DNA of 53,359 nucleotides from Christensenella sp. UBA6880 (GTDB lineage: Bacteria; Bacillota; Clostridia; Christensenellales; CAG-917), in assembly GCA_002449145.1 (NCBI GenBank), contig DKCG01000005.1, positions 20,273-73,631 of the forward strand. Direction: 5' to 3'. Positions 38,827-46,320 of this stretch are shown in pieces. Numbering within the stretch: the first letter of the stretch is position 1; every line of letters starts with the position of its first letter. The notes beneath the pieces were generated by a model, which saw nothing but the letters and a program-made list of their open reading frames with translations, searched no databases and had not been told where the DNA came from. Both the position numbers and the translations under genes were made by a program.

Positions 38827-40086
38827 ATGGATATAATCAAAAAACAACGTATCAACTACACCGTCACCACCACCCTTATAGCCGCGATATTTTTGCTTGT
38901 GGTTTTGGGCGGTTTGTTCGGCGTTGTGTACGGCTCGAACGACGTGTTCATAAACAAGGCTCTCGACAAGGCTTTGGAAGACCCCGAACACTACAACGAC
39001 AACGTCGCAAACGACTTGCGCTGTATCTTTATCTACACGTATAACGACGGAAGAAAGCCGATTATCGACGGCAAGGTCGATGTATACGGCGACGATGCGG
39101 CGGAAATTATTCTCAAAGCCATTTCCACTGCCGACGGAAAATTCGAGTACGACGACTGCCACTTCGTCGTGGCAAACAGACAGTACACAAACGGCACGCT
39201 TTATGCGCTCATCGACCGCACGAGTTATCACAAGCAACTTGCAAACACTGCGATTATGGTGACGTTGCTCTACTGCTGCTCGGTCGTATTCGTGGCGTTG
39301 CTTGCACTTTTGTCGTCGGCGAGGTTGCTGTTCCCCGTCGCTTCCGCAATGACGAAACAGCGCGACCTCATCGCAAACGCTTCGCACGAACTCAAAACGC
39401 CGCTTACGATTATCGCAACCAACCTCAGCGTAATCAAGAGCGAACCCGATTCCACCGTCAAGGACAACGAAAAGTGGATAACTTCCATATCTACGCAACT
39501 GGTGCGTATGCGCGACCTTGTGAACAGTATGCTGGAACTTAGCAAACTCGAACAGAGCGAACTTCAAAAACAAGACGTAAATTTCAGCGAAATCGTCGAG
39601 GGCGCGTGCCTCGAATTTGAAGCGACTTGCTTTGAAAAGGACGTAAAACTGCTCACCGACGTGCAACCCGACTTGCACGTTTACGGCGAAAGCAAATCTC
39701 TCGAACGCCTCGTCGTCATACTGCTCGACAACGCAATCAAGTATTCGGGCGACAACGGCAAAGTTGGCGTTAGGTTGTTCGTTGACTCGAAGCGCATACA
39801 TTTGTCGGTTATGAACACGGGCGAGTGTATCTCGAAAGAGGACGCAAAGCACGTTTTTGACAGATTCTACCGCACGGACGGCGCAAGACAAAACAAGGAT
39901 AATCAAAGTTTCGGACTCGGCTTGTCCATAGCGTCGGCAACGGTAAAAGCGCATTGCGGCGAAATAGATTGCCACGGAATCGATGGCAAAGGCACCGTGT
40001 TCGACGTGTATCTTCCCTCTCTCAAAGTCAAAAAAGACGGCACGCCCGTCGAACCAAAAAAGAAAAAGAAATTGTTTGAACTATAA
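38827..40086 (+). CDS. Membrane sensor histidine kinase
   Basis: A 419-aa kinase. TM1 at about residues 14-36, an extracytoplasmic domain of about 105 residues, TM2 at about 140-168, with no obvious HAMP. The HisKA H-box is NASHELKTPLT with His187. The ATPase domain has N-box LLDNAIKYS and G2 box FGLGLSIA. The G1 box reads MNTGECIS instead of DxGxGI, a variation seen in some clostridial kinases. Signal unknown. There is no clear ribosome site before ATG 38827, and a hairpin precedes it, so expression is probably low. The C-terminal tail is Lys-rich (KKKKKLFEL). Confidence 0.94.
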   Translation: MDIIKKQRINYTVTTTLIAAIFLLVVLGGLFGVVYGSNDVFINKALDKALEDPEHYNDNVANDLRCIFIYTYNDGRKPIIDGKVDVYGDDAAEIILKAISTADGKFEYDDCHFVVANRQYTNGTLYALIDRTSYHKQLANTAIMVTLLYCCSVVFVALLALLSSARLLFPVASAMTKQRDLIANASHELKTPLTIIATNLSVIKSEPDSTVKDNEKWITSISTQLVRMRDLVNSMLELSKLEQSELQKQDVNFSEIVEGACLEFEATCFEKDVKLLTDVQPDLHVYGESKSLERLVVILLDNAIKYSGDNGKVGVRLFVDSKRIHLSVMNTGECISKEDAKHVFDRFYRTDGARQNKDNQSFGLGLSIASATVKAHCGEIDCHGIDGKGTVFDVYLPSLKVKKDGTPVEPKKKKKLFEL

Positions 40087-40089
40087 ATG

Positions 40090-40116
40090 AAAGCGCACTT
40101 GCAAGGGTGCGCTTTT
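40090..40116 (+). terminator. Terminator of the two-component operon
   Basis: AAAGCGCAC/8-nt loop/GTGCGCTTT followed by T, three nt after the stop codon. Confidence 0.85.
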
Positions 40117-40227
40117 AATTAATAATGAATAATTAATAATTAATAATTTTGGGTGGGGTTGCACCCCACACCCCAAACGAACGCTTATTCGAAGACTACT
40201 CGTACACGGAATATGCTAATTCGAAAA
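40116..40227 (+). repeat. Dispersed intergenic repeat, long copy R4
   Basis: AT-rich TTAATAATGAATAA tract, hairpin GTGGGGT/TGC/ACCCCAC, then about 70 nt (CGAACGCTTATTCGAAGACT onwards) shared with R1 at the window start. Confidence 0.88.
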
Positions 40228-40273
40228 CATAAAGCGTGCTACGCTCGCAAGCGGAATATTTAAATCTTCCATA

Positions 40274-40505
40274 TGTCATTCAGAGGGAACGAAGTGACCG
40301 TAGGAATCAAGCGTAGCGAAATGCGGCTTCGCCTCGATTGCCACGTCGCAACGATGTTGCTCCTCCACAGTGATTGTGCACATTAGCGCTAGCCTGCGGC
40401 TTTAATTTGCACTAGTGCAAATGCAATCACTCCAAAAATATCGTCGTTCGGAAACCCTTGCAAGCAAGTTTCCTCACTCGACATTGACGCAATGACAATC
40501 GGATA
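40274..40505. repeat. Interspersed element starting GTCATTCAGAGGGAACGAAG
   Basis: The left end GTCATTCAGAGGGAACG, then GTGACCGTAGGAATC, and the right end GACGCAATGACAATC resemble a widespread non-coding repeat type of gut Clostridia genomes (recalled pattern, not searched). The ends GTCATT and AATGAC are inverted. No ORF is supported. Confidence 0.6.
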
Positions 40506-40529
40506 AATTAACTTCAAATATTCCATAAC

Positions 40530-40606
40530 CCAAACGAAGTTTGGATATCATCGTGCAATATGCACGATATCATCACAACGTGATATCATCGCCGTAGGCG
40601 ATATCA
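40530..40606. repeat. Cluster of perfect hairpins with 3-nt loops (H3)
   Basis: CCAAAC/GAA/GTTTGG (40530-40544), ATCGTGCA/ATA/TGCACGAT (40550-40568), ATCAC/AAC/GTGAT (40572-40584) and ATCGCC/GTA/GGCGAT (40588-40602). ATATCA recurs at 40545, 40567, 40583 and 40601, in the linkers and stem edges. Confidence 0.9.
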
Positions 40607-40631
40607 TTTCTTAATAGTAAAAGAAAATTTA

Positions 40632-40676
40632 TATTTATTAATAATAATTTTGGGCGGGGTTTCACCCCACACCCTA
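40632..40676 (+). repeat. Dispersed intergenic repeat, short copy R5
   Basis: AT-rich tract, then GGGGT/TTC/ACCCC and CACACCCTAAA. It lies 15 nt from the stop of the minus-strand PfoR-like gene, whose transcript may end in this hairpin. Confidence 0.8.
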
Positions 40677-40690
40677 AATTATTTTAGTTT

Positions 40691-42076
40691 TTAGTCTAAC
40701 TTCTGGTCCCCGTACTTTATTGCGCCGGTCTTGCGCATAAGTTCGCTTATGCCGAACGAAATTATCGCGGGAAGCACGAACATACAAAGCACAATGCCTA
40801 CGCCGAGTTGCCAGTCTGGGATTATACCCATAGACGCGTCAATCGTGCCGAATACACCGACGAGTCCGCTCGTACCCATTCCGCCGCCCGAGGCGTTGCA
40901 GCGAAGCCCCATAAGCACGGCGACGAGTCCGCACACCGCACTCGCGACTATTTCGGGAACCATAATCGCAGGTTTTCTCATAATGTTGGGGATTTGCAAC
41001 ATACTCGTGCCTACACCTTGCGAGATGAGTCCGCCCACGCCGTTTTCTCTGAAACTCGCAACGGCAAAGCCTATCATATGCGCCGAGCAACCTGCAACCG
41101 CCGCGCCGCCCGCGATTGCGAATACGTCGGGATTTTCGAGTGCCGTCGCACTTGTCGCGATTGCAACCCATATAGCCGCGGAAGACGTCGGCATAGTGAG
41201 CAAAATGCCCATAACCACCGCGACGAATACGCCGACGATGATTTTGACTGCCGCGCCCGCCTCGATTGCCAAAACTATGAGTTTGGCGAGCAAGTCGATA
41301 AGTTTGATAAACGGCCACGCAACGAATATGCCCGCAAGGCACATAAGCATCATTCCGAGCGGAATAAGGATTATATCGAGTTTGGTTTTTCCTGCGTAAA
41401 GCGAGGCGATTTCAACGGTGAGAAGGGACACGACGTACGCGCCGATAGGATTGCCGGGCTTTCCTTGCACAAAGATTGTCGCCCAATCTTGTGCAAAACT
41501 GCCGTTTATTATGCTTAATGACCACGCACCTACAAAACCTGTAACAGCCGCTGTGAAAATTACAAGCGGTTTTGCACCCAACTTGTGAGCAATACCAATG
41601 CCGATTCCTGCGCCCATAATTATTTTCGCAATATTAGAGATTGCAGTAAGCATAACCGCAAAAGCGTTATCGCCACACCACTTTGCTATTTGCCCCAATA
41701 TTGTGCCTGCGATGAGCGTGCAGAACAAGCCTTGCGCCATACCCGAAAACGCGTCGATAAAGTAGCGTTTGCAGTACTTTTTGACAACTTCGAGTGCCTT
41801 TTTACCCTTGCTTTCGCGAGCGGAATACTCGGACAAAATTCCCTCTTTCTTCTCGTCGCAAACGTCTTGCTCGCAACGATTTTCTCGTTCATCGCAAACG
41901 TCTTGCTCGTCTGCGATTGCCTCTTTGGCAAGTTCCGTATCGGCGGTTTGCTCGGTTGCGGAATCCTCGCAAATCAAAGAAGAATCTTGTGCGTTTTCAC
42001 ACGAATTATCGTCAAAAACGGGGCTTTTTTCAATGTTTTTATCGTCGTTTTTTTTCATTTTTCTGTCCGTTTGCAT
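40691..42076 (-). CDS. PfoR-like PTS EIIC-type membrane protein
   Basis: A 461-aa protein. Residues 1-100 are an acidic, disordered cytosolic extension with two EQDVCDE units. Residues 105-450 form about ten hydrophobic segments of the PTS_EIIC_2 type (PF13303), with AFSGMAQGLFCTLIAGTILGQ, GAGIGIGIAHKLGAKPLV, CSAHMIGFAVASFRENG and GGGMGTSGLVG. This matches PfoR, named after the regulation of perfringolysin O in Clostridium perfringens. No PTS phosphorylation domain is fused and no EIIA/EIIB gene is nearby, so sugar transport is not certain. A second in-frame ATG at 42058 could be the start; neither has a clear ribosome site. Confidence 0.87.
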   Translation of the reverse strand: MQTDRKMKKNDDKNIEKSPVFDDNSCENAQDSSLICEDSATEQTADTELAKEAIADEQDVCDERENRCEQDVCDEKKEGILSEYSARESKGKKALEVVKKYCKRYFIDAFSGMAQGLFCTLIAGTILGQIAKWCGDNAFAVMLTAISNIAKIIMGAGIGIGIAHKLGAKPLVIFTAAVTGFVGAWSLSIINGSFAQDWATIFVQGKPGNPIGAYVVSLLTVEIASLYAGKTKLDIILIPLGMMLMCLAGIFVAWPFIKLIDLLAKLIVLAIEAGAAVKIIVGVFVAVVMGILLTMPTSSAAIWVAIATSATALENPDVFAIAGGAAVAGCSAHMIGFAVASFRENGVGGLISQGVGTSMLQIPNIMRKPAIMVPEIVASAVCGLVAVLMGLRCNASGGGMGTSGLVGVFGTIDASMGIIPDWQLGVGIVLCMFVLPAIISFGISELMRKTGAIKYGDQKLD

Positions 42077-42240
42077 TGAAAATGCGGTTTATTCTATATA
42101 TCGCCGAAACGGCGTTTTTGCGTTATTTACGATTCTGATTCGTTTGCAATCGTAGAATTTTGCGGTTTTTTATTCGATTTAAGCGGTTTTCGGAAATTTT
42201 TATATTTACCTTTGCGTTTTAGCGTTTAGCCCTTTTCGTT

Positions 42241-43569
42241 TCACTTGCTTTCGACGTCCACGATTTTCATTTCGGAAGACGGCGCGGTTGCAATTACGCT
42301 ATCAACGGTTTTGGGCGTGACGTCCTCTTTTGCCATAATCTTCATAGCCGCCCCGACGCAAAGCGAAAACAGATTTTCCAAATCGGATTTGGAAAGTGAT
42401 TTGTCGCATTTTGAATAATCTTTTGCCAAAATCGTTGCGGTCGGATTGCCGTTTTTGGCAAACGCGTCCGAAATGAAACCGTGAAGTGAATTGAATTTGT
42501 GCAAAAGGGTGTCGTGGGGCATTGTGGAAACGGTTATGCCCTGCTCTATCGCGCTTGCGTGCACTGCGGACACGACGTCGATTGAAAAGTCGATGTTGCG
42601 CAAAGCGTCGCACTCTACCACTTGGAAGTTGTCGCTCAAAACGTCGCCTATTGCCAAAACTTTTGCCGAAGCAAATTCGGGGTGAGACTCCAAAAACGCG
42701 TTTGAGCCGCCGTGGCCCGAGTTTTCCGCGCCGAAGGAAACGTACACTATCTTGGTGTTGTCGGCAAGAAGTTCGGGTTGCTCGGCAAAATAGGCGTACG
42801 TTGCCATCGCAACAGCCGTCGCCACGCCGTTATTTTCGCGCGCGAAGCGTTCCATAGGCGAGAAGTGCAACACGAACGCCGCTATGCCGAAACTGCCCGA
42901 CACGAACGGCAGAATGGTGAACGCGCTTATCTTTGCCGCGACGTTGTCGCCTTGCGTGCCGATTGCCATCTTCAAAATGCAGAACAGCACGAAAATGAAC
43001 ACGGACAAAGGCGCGATTATCATAAAGAGTTTTCTTACGAGATTGAAATCTTTTATGGGGCTTCCGAGGGTTGCGTCGTGATTGTCGCAGATGACGAGAG
43101 TGTTTTTGACGCTCTTTTCGTCCTTGCAACTTTCGCTGACGACGTTGTACGACACTTTTTTAGGCAGAATTTTGCCGAATTTACGATCACCTAAATACAT
43201 AAGCATAAGCACGCTTCCGCCCGAGAGGAACATAACAAGGGACAATAACGTCACGAGCGCGCCCGCGACTCGTCCGCCTGCAAACGACACGAAATACACG
43301 ACGTAGCAGAGCGCGTACCATATGCCCAAAAGCAAAAACGAGCCTCTGCCGAGCAACGGCGACGCGTTGAACGCCTCGAGACGAGTTTTCGCGTCGGTTT
43401 CGTCGTGAAGTCTGTTGCGGATTGCCCTTGCGCAAGCGGTTTCGTCCTTGCTTGCCGTGATACGGTGCGGATATTTTGAAAGTTCGTGCGAAAATTCCTC
43501 GACGAAATCCATTGCGCTTTGCATATCCTCTTTGTTTATTACGCTGTGTTTTTCTTCAAAGCCTGTCAT
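42241..43569 (-). CDS. Membrane protein with degenerate M28-peptidase-like domain
   Basis: A 442-aa protein with an N-terminal region like M28 zinc aminopeptidases, hydrophobic segments at about residues 75-95, 100-125, 180-205 and 215-240, and a C-terminal M28-like part. The metal-ligand places look altered: DDNASGVA of the family reads RENNGVATA, and GEExGLxGS reads GAENSGHGGS. A His remains in CDNHDATLGS. So it may have lost zinc binding or peptidase activity. The start is unresolved: ATG 43569 is at the predicted transcription start, which would make it leaderless; ATG 43524 has AAGAGG but only two nt away. Confidence 0.7.
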   Translation of the reverse strand: MTGFEEKHSVINKEDMQSAMDFVEEFSHELSKYPHRITASKDETACARAIRNRLHDETDAKTRLEAFNASPLLGRGSFLLLGIWYALCYVVYFVSFAGGRVAGALVTLLSLVMFLSGGSVLMLMYLGDRKFGKILPKKVSYNVVSESCKDEKSVKNTLVICDNHDATLGSPIKDFNLVRKLFMIIAPLSVFIFVLFCILKMAIGTQGDNVAAKISAFTILPFVSGSFGIAAFVLHFSPMERFARENNGVATAVAMATYAYFAEQPELLADNTKIVYVSFGAENSGHGGSNAFLESHPEFASAKVLAIGDVLSDNFQVVECDALRNIDFSIDVVSAVHASAIEQGITVSTMPHDTLLHKFNSLHGFISDAFAKNGNPTATILAKDYSKCDKSLSKSDLENLFSLCVGAAMKIMAKEDVTPKTVDSVIATAPSSEMKIVDVESK

Positions 43570-43575
43570 AGTTCT

Positions 43576-43603
43576 ATTATAACACGCTTTTTTTATTTAT
43601 CAA
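43576..43603 (-). promoter_or_regulatory. Promoter of the M28-like gene
   Basis: Minus strand: TTGATA (43598-43603), 16-nt spacer, TATAAT (43576-43581). Confidence 0.72.
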
Positions 43604-43631
43604 CCTTGAAAGGAACATTGAAAAAACGCAA

Positions 43632-43655
43632 AAAGAAAAGGCGCAAACGCGCCTT
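43632..43655 (-). terminator. Terminator of the lipoprotein gene at 43680
   Basis: AAGGCGC/AAAC/GCGCCTT; on the minus strand it is followed by TTCTTTTTG. It lies 25 nt past the stop codon. Confidence 0.82.
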
Positions 43656-43679
43656 CTCTTTTATGCTTTTAATCAGCAA

Positions 43680-45965
43680 TTATGCTTTGGTGACGGTGAA
43701 AACGTACCAACCGGCAGTTTCTGCCGTGACACTGGCTGCGAGATCGGTGTAGTTTGCTTCATTGTAAGCCTTTGCGCCGAGTTTGACGGATACGCCAACG
43801 CCTGCTTCTGCGTTAACAGCGACGTTGAGAGTTGCCTCGATGCCGGTTGCTCCGCTGATGTTGAGGACGAGTTCAGCCGTGGAAGCGAACATTTCGTTGA
43901 GGAATGTTTTTGCTTTCTTTTCGCTGTCGGTTTCGTCACCGTAAGTCGTGCCTTTGACGGTGAGAGCCTCGGTGATATATCCGAGCCAGTTGTCTTTGTC
44001 AGCCGCGATGATGGAATCGGTGAACGGTTTTGCGCCCTTTACCCACCAAGTTTGACCGATGTAGTTGATTGCTGCGCCGACGGTGACGTAATTGTCTTCC
44101 AACAATTCGTTGTCGTTGGTCTTAACCGTGAGTTTGTCGCCCTTTGTGGAAAGAAGCGGAAGCACTTTGACAAAAGTTTCTGCCACTTTGGTGACGATCG
44201 GATCTTTTGCGTATTGTGCGCTTGCGTTGTCATCGGTCTTGGGCGGGAAGATTGCGTCGATTGCTTTCTTGACAAGGCCTTGGAATCCGCCGACGATGTC
44301 AAAGTTCTTCCATGCTGCACCCTTGAAGTCGGGGTTGATTGTGATGACTCTTTCTTGAGGATCTTTTGCAAGTTCTTCGGTGATGTTGCAAGAGAAGAAT
44401 TTTGCCGCAAATTTATCGAGTTCGGTCGAATCGGTCTTGAAGAACGTATCTTTGATCCAAGTGTAAGCATAGTCGCCGAACAATCTGACGAGTGCGTCAA
44501 CGATCTTAACGTCGCCGACTGTTGCCTCTTGATTGACGGTGAGTGCGAGGGTGCCGTCCTTGAAGGACGCTTTGACGATGTCGACCGCTTCTTTTGCGTC
44601 TGCTGCCTTGTAGGTCAAAGCCGCCGCTGCGACCGTGCCGTTGTTTTCGGTGTTCTTGAGGTCGAGTTTGCCGTTCAGCGTGAGAGCGAGAGTGCCGTCA
44701 AGTTTGATTTTTTTGAGGGCGCCTTTCATTGCTGTGTTGACTTTGGAGAATCTGTCGTAACCTTCTTTGTCGAATGCGGTTGCGTCGAGAGTTACGCCTT
44801 TGAGGTCGATTGCGACTGCTGCGTCGAGAACGACTTGGTCGGTGTATTGATCTCTTGCCTTTTCCATCGAGTTTTCGATTGCGCCTTCCGTTGCTTTTGC
44901 AAATTTAAGATCGGTGACGGTGATTGCTACGACGGGATATACGTCAACGGAATCTGCGTTTTCGCCTTCGAGTGCGTGAATGCCCGCTTTGATTGTGAAC
45001 GTGTCGATTTTGTTGTTCTTGGTTGTGAATTCAAGGAAGAGTTCCAACTCGTCGAGCAAATCGGCGAGACCTGCGGGAAGGCTGCTGCCGAACGCAGTAC
45101 CGATCATACTGATTGTTCCGGAATCGAGTTGCGTCGTGTAAGTGGTGACATCGCCGACGGTTTTCGAGCCTGTTACACTGTTGTCAAAGAAAGCCGCTAC
45201 GGTTTCGTTCGTCAAGATGTTCTTGATGTTGAGTTTTCCTTGCTCATCTATCGCACCTTCGATACCGATGCTTTGAAGTGTGCTGCCTATTGTACCGATG
45301 AGATCGTCACTGACATTGAAAACGCTCATAACGTCGCCGACAAGAGTGTTGAGGTTCCAACCATCACCCATTTTTGCGGTGAGAGCCGTGATGATTTCCG
45401 CAATCGATTTGCCTGCAACGGGCTTATCGTTGAAGATGAAGTTGTAGAAACTCTTGTTGTAGGTTTCGTTTTGATAGTTGAACGGAATCTTAACGTTTTG
45501 ACCCGCATAGTCGATGTAGATGTTGTCTACGTCGTTGAAGAAGTAGTATGCGGTGAACCAGTTTTCCTCCGCGCTCGGATCGTAGATCTTTGCTTTGATT
45601 GCGGTGTTGGTGCTATTGTCCTTGCCGCTTGATCTGTCGAGAACGAGGTCGAGCAAGACGCCTACGTCTACGCTGTCTTTGACTTGTCCGTCAGTACTGC
45701 CGACAAAGTCAAGTTTTACGGTAAGACCAAGGCTCACTTTGAGGTCGTCGGTTTCGGCGATTTCTTGACCGCCGATTTCGGTGGATTGCTCCCAAAGCGT
45801 GTTGAAGAATGCCTTCACATTCGTGGTGTCGTTTTTATCTTGGTTGTCCGGCTCCGGGGTCGGCGTAGGATTATCATTACCCTTGTCGTTGCAAGCCACA
45901 AGCGCAAACACCAAAACCAACGCAAGAATCACGATGAGAAGTGATCTGATGCTGAGTTTTTTCAT
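43680..45965 (-). CDS. Large lipoprotein of unknown function
   Basis: A 761-aa exported protein. MKKLSIRSLLIVILALVLVF starts a signal peptide with lipobox LVAC, Cys25, then a Asn/Asp/Pro-rich linker (PTPTPEPDNQDKND). The remainder is acidic and rich in alternating hydrophobic strands, for example KVSLGLTVKLDFVG, GTLALTLNGKLDLKN and GTLALTVNQEATVG. Such repeated strands suggest a lipid-binding or beta-sheet-rich scaffold; I recognise no named domain. GGAGGC upstream fixes the start. It lies downstream of the operon of two giant membrane proteins, in the same direction but with its own promoter and terminator. A shared role is inference. Confidence 0.8.
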   Translation of the reverse strand: MKKLSIRSLLIVILALVLVFALVACNDKGNDNPTPTPEPDNQDKNDTTNVKAFFNTLWEQSTEIGGQEIAETDDLKVSLGLTVKLDFVGSTDGQVKDSVDVGVLLDLVLDRSSGKDNSTNTAIKAKIYDPSAEENWFTAYYFFNDVDNIYIDYAGQNVKIPFNYQNETYNKSFYNFIFNDKPVAGKSIAEIITALTAKMGDGWNLNTLVGDVMSVFNVSDDLIGTIGSTLQSIGIEGAIDEQGKLNIKNILTNETVAAFFDNSVTGSKTVGDVTTYTTQLDSGTISMIGTAFGSSLPAGLADLLDELELFLEFTTKNNKIDTFTIKAGIHALEGENADSVDVYPVVAITVTDLKFAKATEGAIENSMEKARDQYTDQVVLDAAVAIDLKGVTLDATAFDKEGYDRFSKVNTAMKGALKKIKLDGTLALTLNGKLDLKNTENNGTVAAAALTYKAADAKEAVDIVKASFKDGTLALTVNQEATVGDVKIVDALVRLFGDYAYTWIKDTFFKTDSTELDKFAAKFFSCNITEELAKDPQERVITINPDFKGAAWKNFDIVGGFQGLVKKAIDAIFPPKTDDNASAQYAKDPIVTKVAETFVKVLPLLSTKGDKLTVKTNDNELLEDNYVTVGAAINYIGQTWWVKGAKPFTDSIIAADKDNWLGYITEALTVKGTTYGDETDSEKKAKTFLNEMFASTAELVLNISGATGIEATLNVAVNAEAGVGVSVKLGAKAYNEANYTDLAASVTAETAGWYVFTVTKA

Positions 45966-46048
45966 AATTGCCTCCTAATAATTTGCCATCGTTTGCAAAC
46001 GCAACCTCTCGCGCATACACGCATAGTATGGTTACATTTGTAATAGAT

Positions 46049-46077
46049 ATTATATATTATAACAAAAATAAAGTCAA
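46049..46077 (-). promoter_or_regulatory. Promoter of the lipoprotein gene at 43680-45965
   Basis: Minus strand: TTGACT (46072-46077), 17-nt spacer, TATAAT (46049-46054). The leader is about 77 nt. The stretch 46078-46273 contains no gene. Confidence 0.82.
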
Positions 46078-46273
46078 TACGCAATAGCAATGCCGAAAGC
46101 CGTCGCTTGATTTTTTTGAAATTTTATTAGGAACAAAATGCGAATTTTGTCGAACGAAAAACGAAAAAACGAACGTTGCGATACAAAAACGCAAAAAAAA
46201 GCGAAAACAAAAAAGAGCCGTTGAAGGGATATTCGCGGCGAAATATCAAAATATAACGTAAAACCAAAAACAA

Positions 46274-46295
46274 ACGGCACTCGTTCGAGTGCCGT
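46274..46295 (-). terminator. Terminator of the two-gene membrane protein operon
   Basis: ACGGCACTCG/TT/CGAGTGCCGT, perfect 10-bp stem, followed on the minus strand by TTGTTTTTGG. It lies 26 nt past the stop of the gene at 46321. Confidence 0.82.
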
Positions 46296-46320
46296 CGTGT
46301 TTTTTGTTTTTGAAAAGTCG

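Noticed and set aside
40530..40606. Hairpin cluster considered as a small CRISPR array
   Set aside because: Stem sequences differ between units, spacing is only 16-22 nt and no cas gene is present.
44052..45632. Plus-strand ORF (526 aa) opposite the lipoprotein gene
   Set aside because: Composition of a shadow (Cys/Asp/Val-rich); the lipoprotein with signal peptide on the minus strand explains the region.
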